A stretch of 43,484 bases of DNA. Source: a virus. The notes below the pieces were generated by a model. It was not told the DNA's origin. It ran no database searches and saw only the letters and a program-made list of their open reading frames with translations. Positions 13,747-20,477 of this stretch are shown here, one piece after another (position 1 is the stretch's first letter; each line of letters starts with the position of its first letter). The DNA is taken from positions 1 through 43,484 of the IMG/VR virus record IMGVR_UViG_3300047440_000588. One strand, given 5' to 3'. Made by a program: the position numbers and the translations under genes.

Positions 13747-14371
13747 CGTCGACGGGCGCATCCGGAACATCGACGCGAGGATTCTGCGCCGCCCGCGACT
13801 GAACTTCTCGGATCGTTCGGCAGACGTCGCCTCGGGTGACGAACCCGGTATCGCCGGAGTCGAACCCGGCGTTCTGCCGGTAGATGGCCTTTGAGCGATC
13901 CCGCTCCGCCGGCGTAACGGTGTCGTGGTTGTTCAGCTTCGACCCATCGCGGGCCGCCACGACCCACGAATCTTCCTGTCCGATCGCGGCCGGGTAGAAG
14001 ACCCCCAGGTACGTGTTCTCGAGCGAGTCCATCCGGCCGCGGTACGAGCCGAGGTATCGCTCGACGAACGGGAGCTGCTCCAGGACCGTCATCTGGGCGA
14101 GCCCGTAGGGGGACGTGCCGAGCAGCTTCGCGGTCGAGGGCATGAACTGGATCAGCCCGACGGCCCCCTGATACGGAACGCCGCGCTTCTGCGCGTCGAT
14201 GACGGCCCACCGGTTCCGCTGACTCGGGCTGAAGGTCCCGGCGGTTTCGAACGAGACGACGCATGCGAGCCAATCCGGCTGTATCGAGAGTTGGTCGGCG
14301 GTCCCGCAGAACCCCCGTAGTTCGTCCGGCGTTAGGTGCTCGATCCCGGGGGCCCCGCAGATAGTTCGCAT
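13640..14371 (-). CDS. Lytic transglycosylase (SLT/goose-lysozyme-like fold), 243 aa
   Basis: Minus strand, ATG at 14371 with GGGGGAGGA seven bases upstream. Residue E42 in VVSFETAGTF is the likely catalytic glutamate, followed at 69-80 by GAVGLIQFMPST, the G-L-x-Q-x-M-P signature of soluble lytic transglycosylases. The enzyme cleaves MurNAc-GlcNAc bonds in peptidoglycan. There is no signal peptide, and the C-terminal 60 residues are Ala/Asp-rich and probably disordered. It could be the endolysin or a virion-associated wall hydrolase. Its isolation on the minus strand favours separate (late) control. Confidence 0.88.
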   Translation of the reverse strand: MRTICGAPGIEHLTPDELRGFCGTADQLSIQPDWLACVVSFETAGTFSPSQRNRWAVIDAQKRGVPYQGAVGLIQFMPSTAKLLGTSPYGLAQMTVLEQLPFVERYLGSYRGRMDSLENTYLGVFYPAAIGQEDSWVVAARDGSKLNNHDTVTPAERDRSKAIYRQNAGFDSGDTGFVTRGDVCRTIREVQSRAAQNPRVDVPDAPVDVSAAEAQARGAEAIAEALRDDPSILDGDGNPSDPA

Positions 14372-14421
14372 GACCGGATCCTCCCCCGGTCCCCCAGGTA
14401 GGTCAACGGAGGCTGTCGAAT

Positions 14422-14453
14422 TGTCTAGACACCGTGTCTAGACACGCTAGTAT
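14422..14453 (+). promoter_or_regulatory. Tandem-palindrome leaderless promoter, copy 3
   Basis: TGTCTAGACA at 14422-14431 and 14435-14444; -35 TAGACA 14426-14431; 16-base spacer; -10 TAGTAT 14448-14453; ATG at 14461 seven bases later. It lies upstream of the transglycosylase on the other strand, so it is also in a divergent position. Confidence 0.9.
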
Positions 14454-14460
14454 GAGGTTC

Positions 14461-14784
14461 ATGAAGACGACGAATTGTTCGTGTGGATGTTCGGCTCCCC
14501 ATATCATCTTTTCTCGCCGAACGGCTGATAACGTGCTCGTCCAGGGCTGGTCGGACGGGTACCTGACGACCACGATTATCGGCCAGGTCGTTGCCCGCTC
14601 GTTGCCCACGAATCTACTTTGGATTCTCGCCGACGAGATCGGACTATATGAGAAGTCGGAACTCCGCTCCCTAGTTAAGGGAGCTCGGAAAGCTCTCGAT
14701 AAGCACGTCCGAGAGCCCCATCGCACGCGCCTATCCGACCTACCGCGGCTCGTTCGTGCCTATGCACCGGCGGTGGTCTCGTGA
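14461..14784 (+). CDS. Hypothetical protein, leaderless, 107 aa
   Basis: ATG at 14461 follows the -10 by seven bases with no ribosome site; an in-frame ATG at 14452 lies in the -10 itself and would not be transcribed. N-terminus CSCGCSAPH may bind metal; the rest is alpha/beta with a basic helix (ELRSLVKGARKALDKHV). It overlaps the clamp-like gene by 4 bases, so the two are probably co-expressed. Confidence 0.75.
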   Translation: MKTTNCSCGCSAPHIIFSRRTADNVLVQGWSDGYLTTTIIGQVVARSLPTNLLWILADEIGLYEKSELRSLVKGARKALDKHVREPHRTRLSDLPRLVRAYAPAVVS

Positions 14785-15467
14785 AAACGACGGTAGACGA
14801 ATCGGGGCGAACGACCTGGCACTTCTCGAAGCAGGAGCTCGTCGCGCTCCTCGCGTTCATGTCGACGGATGTTACGCGCCCCGGGATATCGATCCTGGTG
14901 CTCGACCAGAAGACGGGTCGCTGCTGGGCTACGGACGGGCACCGCGGCGCGATCCTGAAGGGGGAGCGGGTCGACCACGACCGCGCGATCGAGCGCCCCG
15001 TCGAGGGCGTTAAGCGCGAGACCGTCGAGAGCGCGATCAAGCATGCGGCTCCGAAGGACGAGATCCGGATCACGGGGCCCGGTTCCGCGTCCGAGATCGC
15101 GAAGTGCCGCGTCGAGGTGATGGAGCCCATCTCGCCCGGATCGAACTTCTGCCGCGCCTCCTACGAGGCGTTCCTGTCGGACGAAGCGCCGAACCATCTC
15201 GACGCGGTCGTACCGGAACGGCGCGACCCGAAGCACAAGGGGGGCGCGACGGCCTGCTTCAACGGTCCGTACCTGGCGGACCTCGCGCTTGTGACGAAGG
15301 CGTGCCCGCCGACGATCATTAAACGTTCCGACCGGGGGACCGATAAACTCTACCCGGGAGTCGAGATCCAACCGCCCGCGAGCGATCTGGATCCGCTCCT
15401 CGGGACGGTCCGGTGTCCCGCGAATGGGTCCGAATGGTCGATCGTCGTCATGCCGATGCGGATGTAG
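14781..15467 (+). CDS. Short DNA sliding clamp-like protein (DnaN-like), 228 aa
   Basis: GTG start overlapping the previous stop. Residues 50-55 read ATDGHR after a strand (ISILVLDQKTGRCW), the conserved loop of bacterial beta clamps, and the protein ends VVMPMRM, nearly the classic beta-clamp C-terminus VVMPMR[LM]. Bacterial DnaN is about 366 residues in three domains; this protein is about two thirds of that, so it might form a trimer instead of a dimer. It would tether a DNA polymerase or repair factor to DNA. It sits in an operon under a palindromic leaderless promoter. The clamp call rests on two short motifs. Confidence 0.72.
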   Translation: MKTTVDESGRTTWHFSKQELVALLAFMSTDVTRPGISILVLDQKTGRCWATDGHRGAILKGERVDHDRAIERPVEGVKRETVESAIKHAAPKDEIRITGPGSASEIAKCRVEVMEPISPGSNFCRASYEAFLSDEAPNHLDAVVPERRDPKHKGGATACFNGPYLADLALVTKACPPTIIKRSDRGTDKLYPGVEIQPPASDLDPLLGTVRCPANGSEWSIVVMPMRM

Positions 15468-15525
15468 GCGCAAGTTTTGCGGAAGAAAAGTACGGTTGCT
15501 GTGAACCAAAAAAGGAGAGAGAACA

Positions 15526-15777
15526 ATGCCTAAACCGACGGTAGGGTTGTTGATTGCACTCGCACGCCTAATCGAGCTCGAAACGGGTCGGAAGCCCGAA
15601 GCGCTCTTGGTCGGCCATCTCGTGATGCATGATGTCTGGCGGGAGCTCCTTCCGACGATCCAGGAGTCCCAACCGGGCGCCCGGATCGACGTAACCGACA
15701 CCGTCCACCTCGGCGGGACTGCGATCCGGTGGGGCAGTCATCTTGAGCTGAACACGGTCCAATTCAAGATTCGTTAG
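15526..15777 (+). CDS. Hypothetical protein with strong ribosome site, 83 aa
   Basis: ATG is preceded by AAAAAAGGAGAGAG, the strongest Shine-Dalgarno in the early half of the window, after a 58-base AT-richer gap that may hold a conventional promoter. N-terminal helix (GLLIALARLIELETGRKPEALLVG), then beta strands. No DNA-binding motif is evident. High expression is likely; function unknown. Confidence 0.72.
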   Translation: MPKPTVGLLIALARLIELETGRKPEALLVGHLVMHDVWRELLPTIQESQPGARIDVTDTVHLGGTAIRWGSHLELNTVQFKIR

Positions 15778-15791
15778 GGGGAGATGCGAAT

Positions 15792-15823
15792 TGTCTAGAC
15801 ACGGTGTCTAGACACGCTAGTGT
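15792..15823 (+). promoter_or_regulatory. Tandem-palindrome leaderless promoter, copy 4
   Basis: TGTCTAGACA at 15792-15801 and 15805-15814; -35 TAGACA 15796-15801; 16-base spacer; -10 TAGTGT 15818-15823; ATG at 15830. Confidence 0.88.
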
Positions 15824-15829
15824 TGGATC

Positions 15830-16063
15830 ATGAAGACGATGACGACGGCAGCCAAAACGACGGTTCAGAATCCCAACCTCTACGTGGTCCGCTCCTGTAA
15901 CTTCTCGTGGCACGAGCCGATCGAAACCGCTTCCTACGAGGAGGCCCTGACGGCTGCTCGCGGTCGCGGGTTCGAGGCTCGGATCGACCGCGCTGGGACG
16001 CTCGTCGCGACCTGGAGCCCGCTCTACGGGACCCACACGTACTCGCGCGAGCTCGCCCGATGA
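15830..16063 (+). CDS. Hypothetical protein, leaderless, 77 aa
   Basis: ATG six bases after the -10. A compact alpha/beta sequence (LYVVRSCNFSWHEPIE, a helix EEALTAARGRG, then strands ending TYSREL). Overlaps the next gene by 4 bases. No family recognised. Confidence 0.72.
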   Translation: MKTMTTAAKTTVQNPNLYVVRSCNFSWHEPIETASYEEALTAARGRGFEARIDRAGTLVATWSPLYGTHTYSRELAR

Positions 16064-16332
16064 GGGCCGCGTTCCCGCCCCGTAGGGCTTCCGAGCCGAC
16101 CCGAACGATGGGGGGCGAGCTCCCGGGCGGCATCGAGCTCGAAGTTCGCTGGTGGGCCGGCTCCGGCCGGGTAGAGGTCGATCAGAATGTTGCGGGCGAG
16201 TGGGTTGGGTTCGCGGTCGGCTGCTGGGACTACGAGAGCGACCGGGTCATCTGGTCCCGGCACGAAGGGTGCTCCCCTACCCGTATCGCGGGCGCCGTCA
16301 CCGATATGATCCGGATCGAGGCGCAGTCGTGA
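16060..16332 (+). CDS. Hypothetical protein, 90 aa
   Basis: ATG overlaps the previous stop. Beta-rich core (IELEVRWWAGSGRVEVDQ; WVGFAVGCWDYESDRVIW) with a C-terminal helix (RIAGAVTDMIRIEA). The stop overlaps the next GTG. Function unknown. Confidence 0.65.
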   Translation: MRAAFPPRRASEPTRTMGGELPGGIELEVRWWAGSGRVEVDQNVAGEWVGFAVGCWDYESDRVIWSRHEGCSPTRIAGAVTDMIRIEAQS

Positions 16333-16817
16333 GCGCGTTCCCTACCGGGAAGGACATCGCTCACCTCCTCGGGGTCGAGACCGGCATCGCGTCGTCTATC
16401 TCGTGGGCGTTCGACTGCATGGGGGTCGCGGAAAAAGAGATCGCGCGCGCGAAGCGGGCGCACCCGAAACGAGCCGATGCGATCCACGGGGCGTTCCGGA
16501 TCCTCTACCCGGGAATGCTGTCTGAGTTCCGGAACGAGCGCCTGTACCGGCACCACGTTCAAGAGCTCCTCGACCGCGTAGCGCGCGATGAAGATCTCAA
16601 GCCTGGGACGACCGCCGAGTGCCTCGCTAGCCTGTCGAAAACGAGCCTAGTGGCCCCGCTCCGGGCCGACCCGACGAACCTCGCGTACCGGTTGTTTCAG
16701 CAGGTACTGGGGCGCTCCATCGCCGGCGAGACCATTCGGGAGTCGTTCCCGGGAGCGCTCGACGAACTCGAGCAGGATATGCGGCGGAAGCTGTCGAGCG
16801 AAAGGGATCCGGCGTGA
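16329..16817 (+). CDS. Helical hypothetical protein, 162 aa
   Basis: GTG start with 4-base overlaps on both sides. All-helical and charged. The N-terminal segment TGKDIAHLLGVETGIASSIS could be a helix-turn-helix-like pair but is not convincing. No family recognised. Confidence 0.68.
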   Translation: MSAFPTGKDIAHLLGVETGIASSISWAFDCMGVAEKEIARAKRAHPKRADAIHGAFRILYPGMLSEFRNERLYRHHVQELLDRVARDEDLKPGTTAECLASLSKTSLVAPLRADPTNLAYRLFQQVLGRSIAGETIRESFPGALDELEQDMRRKLSSERDPA

Positions 16818-17140
16818 TCGAACGACGCGCCCACCTGTACCGGTGCATGTTGCGGGACTGGCGCGCGGGCCGCGCGTTCTGGGACCAGCGTGGGTTCTAC
16901 CGGATCTTCGCGCTCGTCCGGGGGACCGACGGAGTCGTCCGGAAGTCGAGCTCGGCCCGGAAGGCACCTTGGTCGGACCTCGCGCTCGAGTTGTTCCCGG
17001 GGTCATCCGGGGGACTTCACGCGGCGGCCGAGCTCGAGTACCCGCTGACTCGTAGGACCGCATTCGGACGCCTTCACGCGCTCGACCCGGTTGCGTCAAA
17101 ACTGCTGTGTGAGATCGCGAAAGAGGAACTCGATGTGTGA
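16814..17140 (+). CDS. Hypothetical protein, 108 aa
   Basis: GTG start in a 4-base overlap. Arg- and aromatic-rich N-terminus (CMLRDWRAGRAFWDQRGFYRI), helical C-terminus. It overlaps the next frame by eight bases. Function unknown. Confidence 0.65.
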   Translation: MIERRAHLYRCMLRDWRAGRAFWDQRGFYRIFALVRGTDGVVRKSSSARKAPWSDLALELFPGSSGGLHAAAELEYPLTRRTAFGRLHALDPVASKLLCEIAKEELDV

Positions 17141-17612
17141 AGACGAATCCTACCGGGTTATCGGGACGCACCACCGAGAGGGAAGCCGGAACGTGACGCT
17201 GACCCGACAGGGTGGGTTCGTTGACCTCGCGGTCTCACAGCTCCGCCGGATCGGCTACCGCCGGATCCTCGTGAGGCCAGCGGGCGCAATGTCGTCCTTT
17301 CCCCCTCCCGCGATGCCGCAAGAAAGCGTTAAAGGTTGTCTAGACAGCGCCGTTCCTAAGGGGCATGGAACGAACGCAGGAGGGACGGAAGATGGAAACG
17401 GAGTTGATCGCGGGGTTGCAGGAGGAGTGGAAGCTCGCGATGCGGGCGGGGCGAGCCGAGGACGCGGGCCGGATCGCGGCTCGGATCTGGGAGATCCGAA
17501 GATCGTCGGCGAAAGTCCGGGCGGCTCGTACGACGACCCGCCTAGCTCTCGCGTCCGTCCTTCGTTAGTACCCCGCGCCCTCTGGTACTGGAGGGGTGTA
17601 CGGGAGGGTTGA
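17133..17612 (+). CDS. Hypothetical protein with suspicious C-terminal extension, 159 aa
   Basis: Starts with ATG at 17133, eight bases before the upstream stop. The first 60 or so residues look like a normal alpha/beta protein (RVIGTHHREGSRNVTLTRQG). From about 17330 the frame continues through a TGTCTAGACA palindrome and then through the whole of another gene in a different frame, reading as Gly/Asp/Arg-rich low-complexity sequence. The original stop may have been lost when regulatory DNA was inserted. The N-terminal part is more credible than the end. Confidence 0.45.
   Translation: MCEDESYRVIGTHHREGSRNVTLTRQGGFVDLAVSQLRRIGYRRILVRPAGAMSSFPPPAMPQESVKGCLDSAVPKGHGTNAGGTEDGNGVDRGVAGGVEARDAGGASRGRGPDRGSDLGDPKIVGESPGGSYDDPPSSRVRPSLVPRALWYWRGVREG
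17337..17346. promoter_or_regulatory. Single TGTCTAGACA palindrome (lone operator)
   Basis: One exact 10-bp palindrome, the same as the promoter half-sites, but without a partner and without a -10 box 16 bases downstream. It lies just before two small genes, one of which encodes a ribbon-helix-helix protein, so it could be an autoregulatory site. Confidence 0.6.
17392..17568 (+). CDS. Small helical protein, 58 aa
   Basis: ATG at 17392 is preceded by AGGAGGG with a seven-base spacer, better than the in-frame ATG at 17365. Helical and Arg/Ala-rich (EEWKLAMRAGRAEDAGRIAA). It overlaps the dubious end of the previous frame; the good ribosome site supports this one. Function unknown. Confidence 0.6.
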   Translation: METELIAGLQEEWKLAMRAGRAEDAGRIAARIWEIRRSSAKVRAARTTTRLALASVLR

Positions 17613-17631
17613 AAGCCCGTATAGACATCCC

Positions 17632-17817
17632 ATGAGAACCAAAAAACAGAAGTCCGTTCCGCCGGACCCGACTCCGCCGACTCCCGAGAGCTCGAAGATG
17701 AGAGGGTTCCGGTTCCGGCATTCCGAGTATGAGACCTGGCGGGTCCGGGCCCTTCAGGAAGGCATCGGGATCACGGATCTGATCCGGAAGGCGATGTCGT
17801 CCTACCTTTCTTCTTAA
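17632..17817 (+). CDS. Ribbon-helix-helix (Arc/MetJ/CopG-type) DNA-binding protein, 61 aa
   Basis: After a disordered basic/proline N-terminus (residues 1-23), residues 24-59 follow the RHH pattern: strand RGFRFRH, helix A SEYETWRVRALQE, turn GIG, helix B ITDLIRKAMSSYL. RHH dimers insert the strand into the major groove of short palindromes and bind tandem sites cooperatively. This is the only clear candidate regulator near the TGTCTAGACA sites, with one copy upstream (17337) and a pair downstream (17865). A TATAGA six bases before ATG may be a leaderless -10. Binding to these sites is inference. Confidence 0.75.
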   Translation: MRTKKQKSVPPDPTPPTPESSKMRGFRFRHSEYETWRVRALQEGIGITDLIRKAMSSYLSS

Positions 17818-17842
17818 CCGCGCCCACTCTCGTCAAAAAAGA

Positions 17843-17859
17843 AAGCGCTTACGGCGCTT
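17843..17859. terminator. Possible terminator hairpin
   Basis: AAGCGC (17843-17848) and GCGCTT (17854-17859) form a six-bp stem with loop TTACG. An A-rich run precedes it on the plus strand, so a T-run follows only on the minus strand. It may end the RHH transcript before the next promoter, but it is not a textbook plus-strand terminator. Confidence 0.35.
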
Positions 17860-17864
17860 AAGAT

Positions 17865-17896
17865 TGTCTAGACAACGTCGTCTAGACAAGTATGAT
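17865..17896 (+). promoter_or_regulatory. Tandem-palindrome leaderless promoter, copy 5 (variant)
   Basis: TGTCTAGACA at 17865-17874 and CGTCTAGACA at 17879-17888, one base further apart than in the other copies. The -35 TAGACA (17869-17874) and -10 TATGAT (17891-17896) still have a 16-base spacer. ATG at 17904 follows seven bases later. Confidence 0.85.
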
Positions 17897-17903
17897 GAGA
17901 GAC

Positions 17904-18491
17904 ATGAAGAAGATGATTCTGGTGGCGACGATGATGCTGGCGAACGCGTGCGCCTACGGGGCCGGCCCGGTCCCGACGGTCGACCCGGCGCCCCAGGCCG
18001 GGCAGGTAGTCGCGAGGGCCGCGGACGTCATCGTGGAGGCGGACGAGACCTTTTTTCAACCGGTCCAGGAAGCCGCGACCGAGTGGTCGGCCGCGACCGG
18101 GATGTCGTTCCTCGTCGTCTCGGTTCCGGCGGGGTCGGAGTGGCACGACGGGACCTGGCGGGTCGAGTCGGAAGCGGTAGCGCCCCACTTGGCCGGCACG
18201 GGCTGGCGAGCCGAGAACCCGGAGCCCCTGACGGCCCACATCGGGATCGACCCCGCGATCGTGGCGGGGTTCGGGTTCACGGAGGACGAGCTCCGCCGGG
18301 CGATGCTTCACGAGTTCGGCCACGCGCTCGGGCTCCGGTTCGCCGGTGGCGACCTTCACTACGAGGGCCCGCTCCCGAGCGTGATGTATAGCGGGCTCCG
18401 GGACGGCCCGAACTGCTCGCTTCACCTCGGGACCCCCGAGCTCGACGCGTGGGACGTAGCGTCACCGGCCTTCCCCCGAACGGCTCGCTAA
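17904..18491 (+). CDS. Exported matrixin-like zinc metalloprotease, 195 aa
   Basis: I chose ATG at 17904 by promoter geometry and because it gives a clean signal sequence: MKKMILVATMMLANACAYG, with a possible lipobox-like ANAC. In-frame ATGs at 17892 and 17895 overlap the -10. HEFGHALG at residues 136-143 supplies two zinc histidines and the catalytic glutamate; VMYSG around residue 161 resembles the metzincin Met-turn. The usual third ligand (HExxHxxGxxH) is Phe here, so another residue, perhaps H in DLHY, must serve or activity is altered. An exported protease under a phage promoter could act on envelope or extracellular proteins. Confidence 0.8.
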   Translation: MKKMILVATMMLANACAYGAGPVPTVDPAPQAGQVVARAADVIVEADETFFQPVQEAATEWSAATGMSFLVVSVPAGSEWHDGTWRVESEAVAPHLAGTGWRAENPEPLTAHIGIDPAIVAGFGFTEDELRRAMLHEFGHALGLRFAGGDLHYEGPLPSVMYSGLRDGPNCSLHLGTPELDAWDVASPAFPRTAR

Positions 18492-18538
18492 CCTGGGGAT
18501 AACTTGTAGGGGTCCGGTGGGGGCGTCATAGACCCCTC

Positions 18539-18922
18539 GTGGCGAAGCTGAAGCCGGTCTTCTGGTTCGGGTTCCGCGACGACCGCCACCGCGCGTGGCG
18601 GGTCTACTTCGCGACCCCCGAGATAGTCGCCGGCTTCGGTCGTAACGCTGACGGGATCGACGACCACGCGTTCGTCGAGTTCACCGCCCGGCGGATCTAC
18701 CTGAATCCCCGGGCTCCCCGTGGGACCTGGGAAACGACGCTCCTCCACGAACTCGGGCACGTTGCGCTCGAGGACACCGGGTTCGAATACAAGGAGCAGT
18801 TCATCGAATGTCACGCCGTTCATCAGCTACCGATCCTAAGGTCCGTCGGGTTCCGGTTCCCAAGTCCTCCGCGGGCAGCGTTCACGCTCCGGAGGCGGAA
18901 GTCTCCGCGACCCCGTTCCTAG
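18539..18922 (+). CDS. HExxH metallopeptidase-like protein, 127 aa
   Basis: GTG start at 18539; no strong ribosome site. LLHELGHVALEDTGF around residues 68-82 carries the HExxH zinc motif (H70), and a downstream ECH may give the third ligand, as in compact gluzincin-like peptidases. There is no signal peptide, so it is cytoplasmic or virion-associated. It follows the exported protease by 47 bases. Its last 115 bases overlap the metallophosphoesterase start in another frame. Confidence 0.7.
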   Translation: MAKLKPVFWFGFRDDRHRAWRVYFATPEIVAGFGRNADGIDDHAFVEFTARRIYLNPRAPRGTWETTLLHELGHVALEDTGFEYKEQFIECHAVHQLPILRSVGFRFPSPPRAAFTLRRRKSPRPRS

Positions 18923-20322
18923 GGGTTCGGCGAGGCGGAGTGCCGAGCGCGAGCGTCGGCGAGCTCGAACAGCTCAAGCAGTTCGTCACGACTCCAACGC
19001 AGCTTGCGAAGATCGACCTTACGATTGAGTGCGGTGGGAACGCGCACGAAGCAGCGCGCCGCATGGGGATATCGCCGTCGAGCATCCTGCACGCGCTCGG
19101 AGTCGTCCGGAAGTTCGCAGCCTCGCAGGGGCTCGCGCCCGCGTACGGATGGCAGAAGCCGGTTCCGGAACCGATGCGGCTGAAGGGGAACTCGGACCAT
19201 TACGAGAAGGGAAAGCTGACGAAGCAGTGGGTGAAGAGCGAGCGCGGCCCCTCGGGGAAACCAAAGGTCGATCCGCTCCCGCCGAACTTCTCGCTCGAGC
19301 GTGTCTCGACCATGTATGGGCGTCAGGGCGAGGTCCTGATCCAGCACCAGCGCGCGGTCGCGGACAAGAACCAGAAGAACCTGGAGGAGTTCTGGCGACA
19401 GGCGAAGCAGCACGCGAAGCAGTACCGGGGGCTCTCGAAGCCTTCGAAGCCGATGCCGATGAAGCGTCTCGACCTCCTGAGCACGTACGTGCTCGGCGAT
19501 CCCCACATCGGGATGCTGGCGTGGGGGCGCGAGACCGGCGGCCGCGACTTCGACTTGAAGATCGCGCAGGAGCAGCTTTACCGGTGCGTCGAGATGCTGG
19601 TCGAGATGGCCCCGCCGGCGAAGGAAGCCTTCATCGTCGATGTCGGAGACTTCTTTCACGCCGATGACGACAACCAACTGACGCCCCGCGGTCATAACAA
19701 GGTCGACGTCGACTCCCGCCAGGGGAAGGTGATCCGGGTCGGGCTCGACCTGTTTCGTCGCCTCATCGACCTCTGCAAGCAGAAGCACGAGCTCGTGACG
19801 GTCGATATCCGGCGGGGCAACCACGACCCGAAGCTCTCGACGGTCCTCCAGATGTTGCTGCTCGAGATGTACCGGAACGACGACCGGGTCGTGATCGAGG
19901 AGAACCTGAATCCGTTCGCCTACAAGCTGTTCGGGAAGAATCTGATCGGGACCTGCCACGGCGACGAGACGCGGCCCGAACAACTCCCGGGCGTGATGGC
20001 GACCGACTGCGGTCCGAACGGGATCCCGGGTTGCCGGAGCTACTGGGGTAAGGCGAACTACAAGGTCTGGATCCTCGGGCACATCCATCACAAGAAGGTC
20101 GTGAAGGTCGAGGAATACCCGGACGTAAAGATGGAGTACTTCAACACGTTAGCCCCACGCGACGCTTGGCATAACGGAGCCGCGTACCGGTCGAGCCAGT
20201 ACCTCCAGGTGATCAGCTTCGACCGCGAGTACGGCGAATGCCATAGGGCGACGGTCGACGCGCGGCGCGTTGACGCCTACATCGAGCAGCGCCTGAAGGG
20301 CGCGAAGGAACGAAAGCGATGA
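18808..20322 (+). CDS. Metallophosphoesterase with N-terminal helix-turn-helix, 504 aa
   Basis: The calcineurin-like metal-binding motifs are all present: GDPHIG (about residue 230), GDFFHADD (280), GNHD (337) and GHIHH (424). An N-terminal segment, about 65-100 (GNAHEAARRMGISPSSILHAL), looks like a helix-turn-helix. The enzyme would hydrolyse phosphodiesters, as nucleases (SbcD/Mre11) and cyclic-nucleotide phosphodiesterases of this fold do; the substrate is not readable. ATG at 18808 overlaps the previous gene by 115 bases; a later start is possible. The next gene overlaps by 4 bases. Confidence 0.88.
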   Translation: MSRRSSATDPKVRRVPVPKSSAGSVHAPEAEVSATPFLGVRRGGVPSASVGELEQLKQFVTTPTQLAKIDLTIECGGNAHEAARRMGISPSSILHALGVVRKFAASQGLAPAYGWQKPVPEPMRLKGNSDHYEKGKLTKQWVKSERGPSGKPKVDPLPPNFSLERVSTMYGRQGEVLIQHQRAVADKNQKNLEEFWRQAKQHAKQYRGLSKPSKPMPMKRLDLLSTYVLGDPHIGMLAWGRETGGRDFDLKIAQEQLYRCVEMLVEMAPPAKEAFIVDVGDFFHADDDNQLTPRGHNKVDVDSRQGKVIRVGLDLFRRLIDLCKQKHELVTVDIRRGNHDPKLSTVLQMLLLEMYRNDDRVVIEENLNPFAYKLFGKNLIGTCHGDETRPEQLPGVMATDCGPNGIPGCRSYWGKANYKVWILGHIHHKKVVKVEEYPDVKMEYFNTLAPRDAWHNGAAYRSSQYLQVISFDREYGECHRATVDARRVDAYIEQRLKGAKERKR

Positions 20323-20477
20323 TCAAGAAAACGAAACAGGGGCACCAGGTCACGAGCGAAGCGGGGAAGCCGCTCAGCCGCCCGGACCTGACGATGAGCG
20401 AGGCGAAGGAACGGTTGGCCGAAGTCGAACACTTCAAGCGAAAGGGAGCGGGCCGTGGCGCAAAGAAGGCACGCTAG
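20319..20477 (+). CDS. Small basic phage protein, 52 aa
   Basis: ATG overlaps the phosphoesterase stop. The pattern SEAGKPLSRPDLTMSEAKER followed by LAEVEHFKRK resembles small phage proteins of the type 'KPLS...EEAxxRLRxVEYFK' that are common near structural modules and have no known role. The C-terminus is basic. Confidence 0.65.
   Translation: MIKKTKQGHQVTSEAGKPLSRPDLTMSEAKERLAEVEHFKRKGAGRGAKKAR

Noticed and set aside
18919-20091. Long minus-strand open frame opposite the phosphoesterase
   Set aside because: It mirrors a gene with four clear catalytic motifs, and its composition (Arg/Val/Asp/Leu repeats) is that of an antisense shadow in GC-rich DNA.
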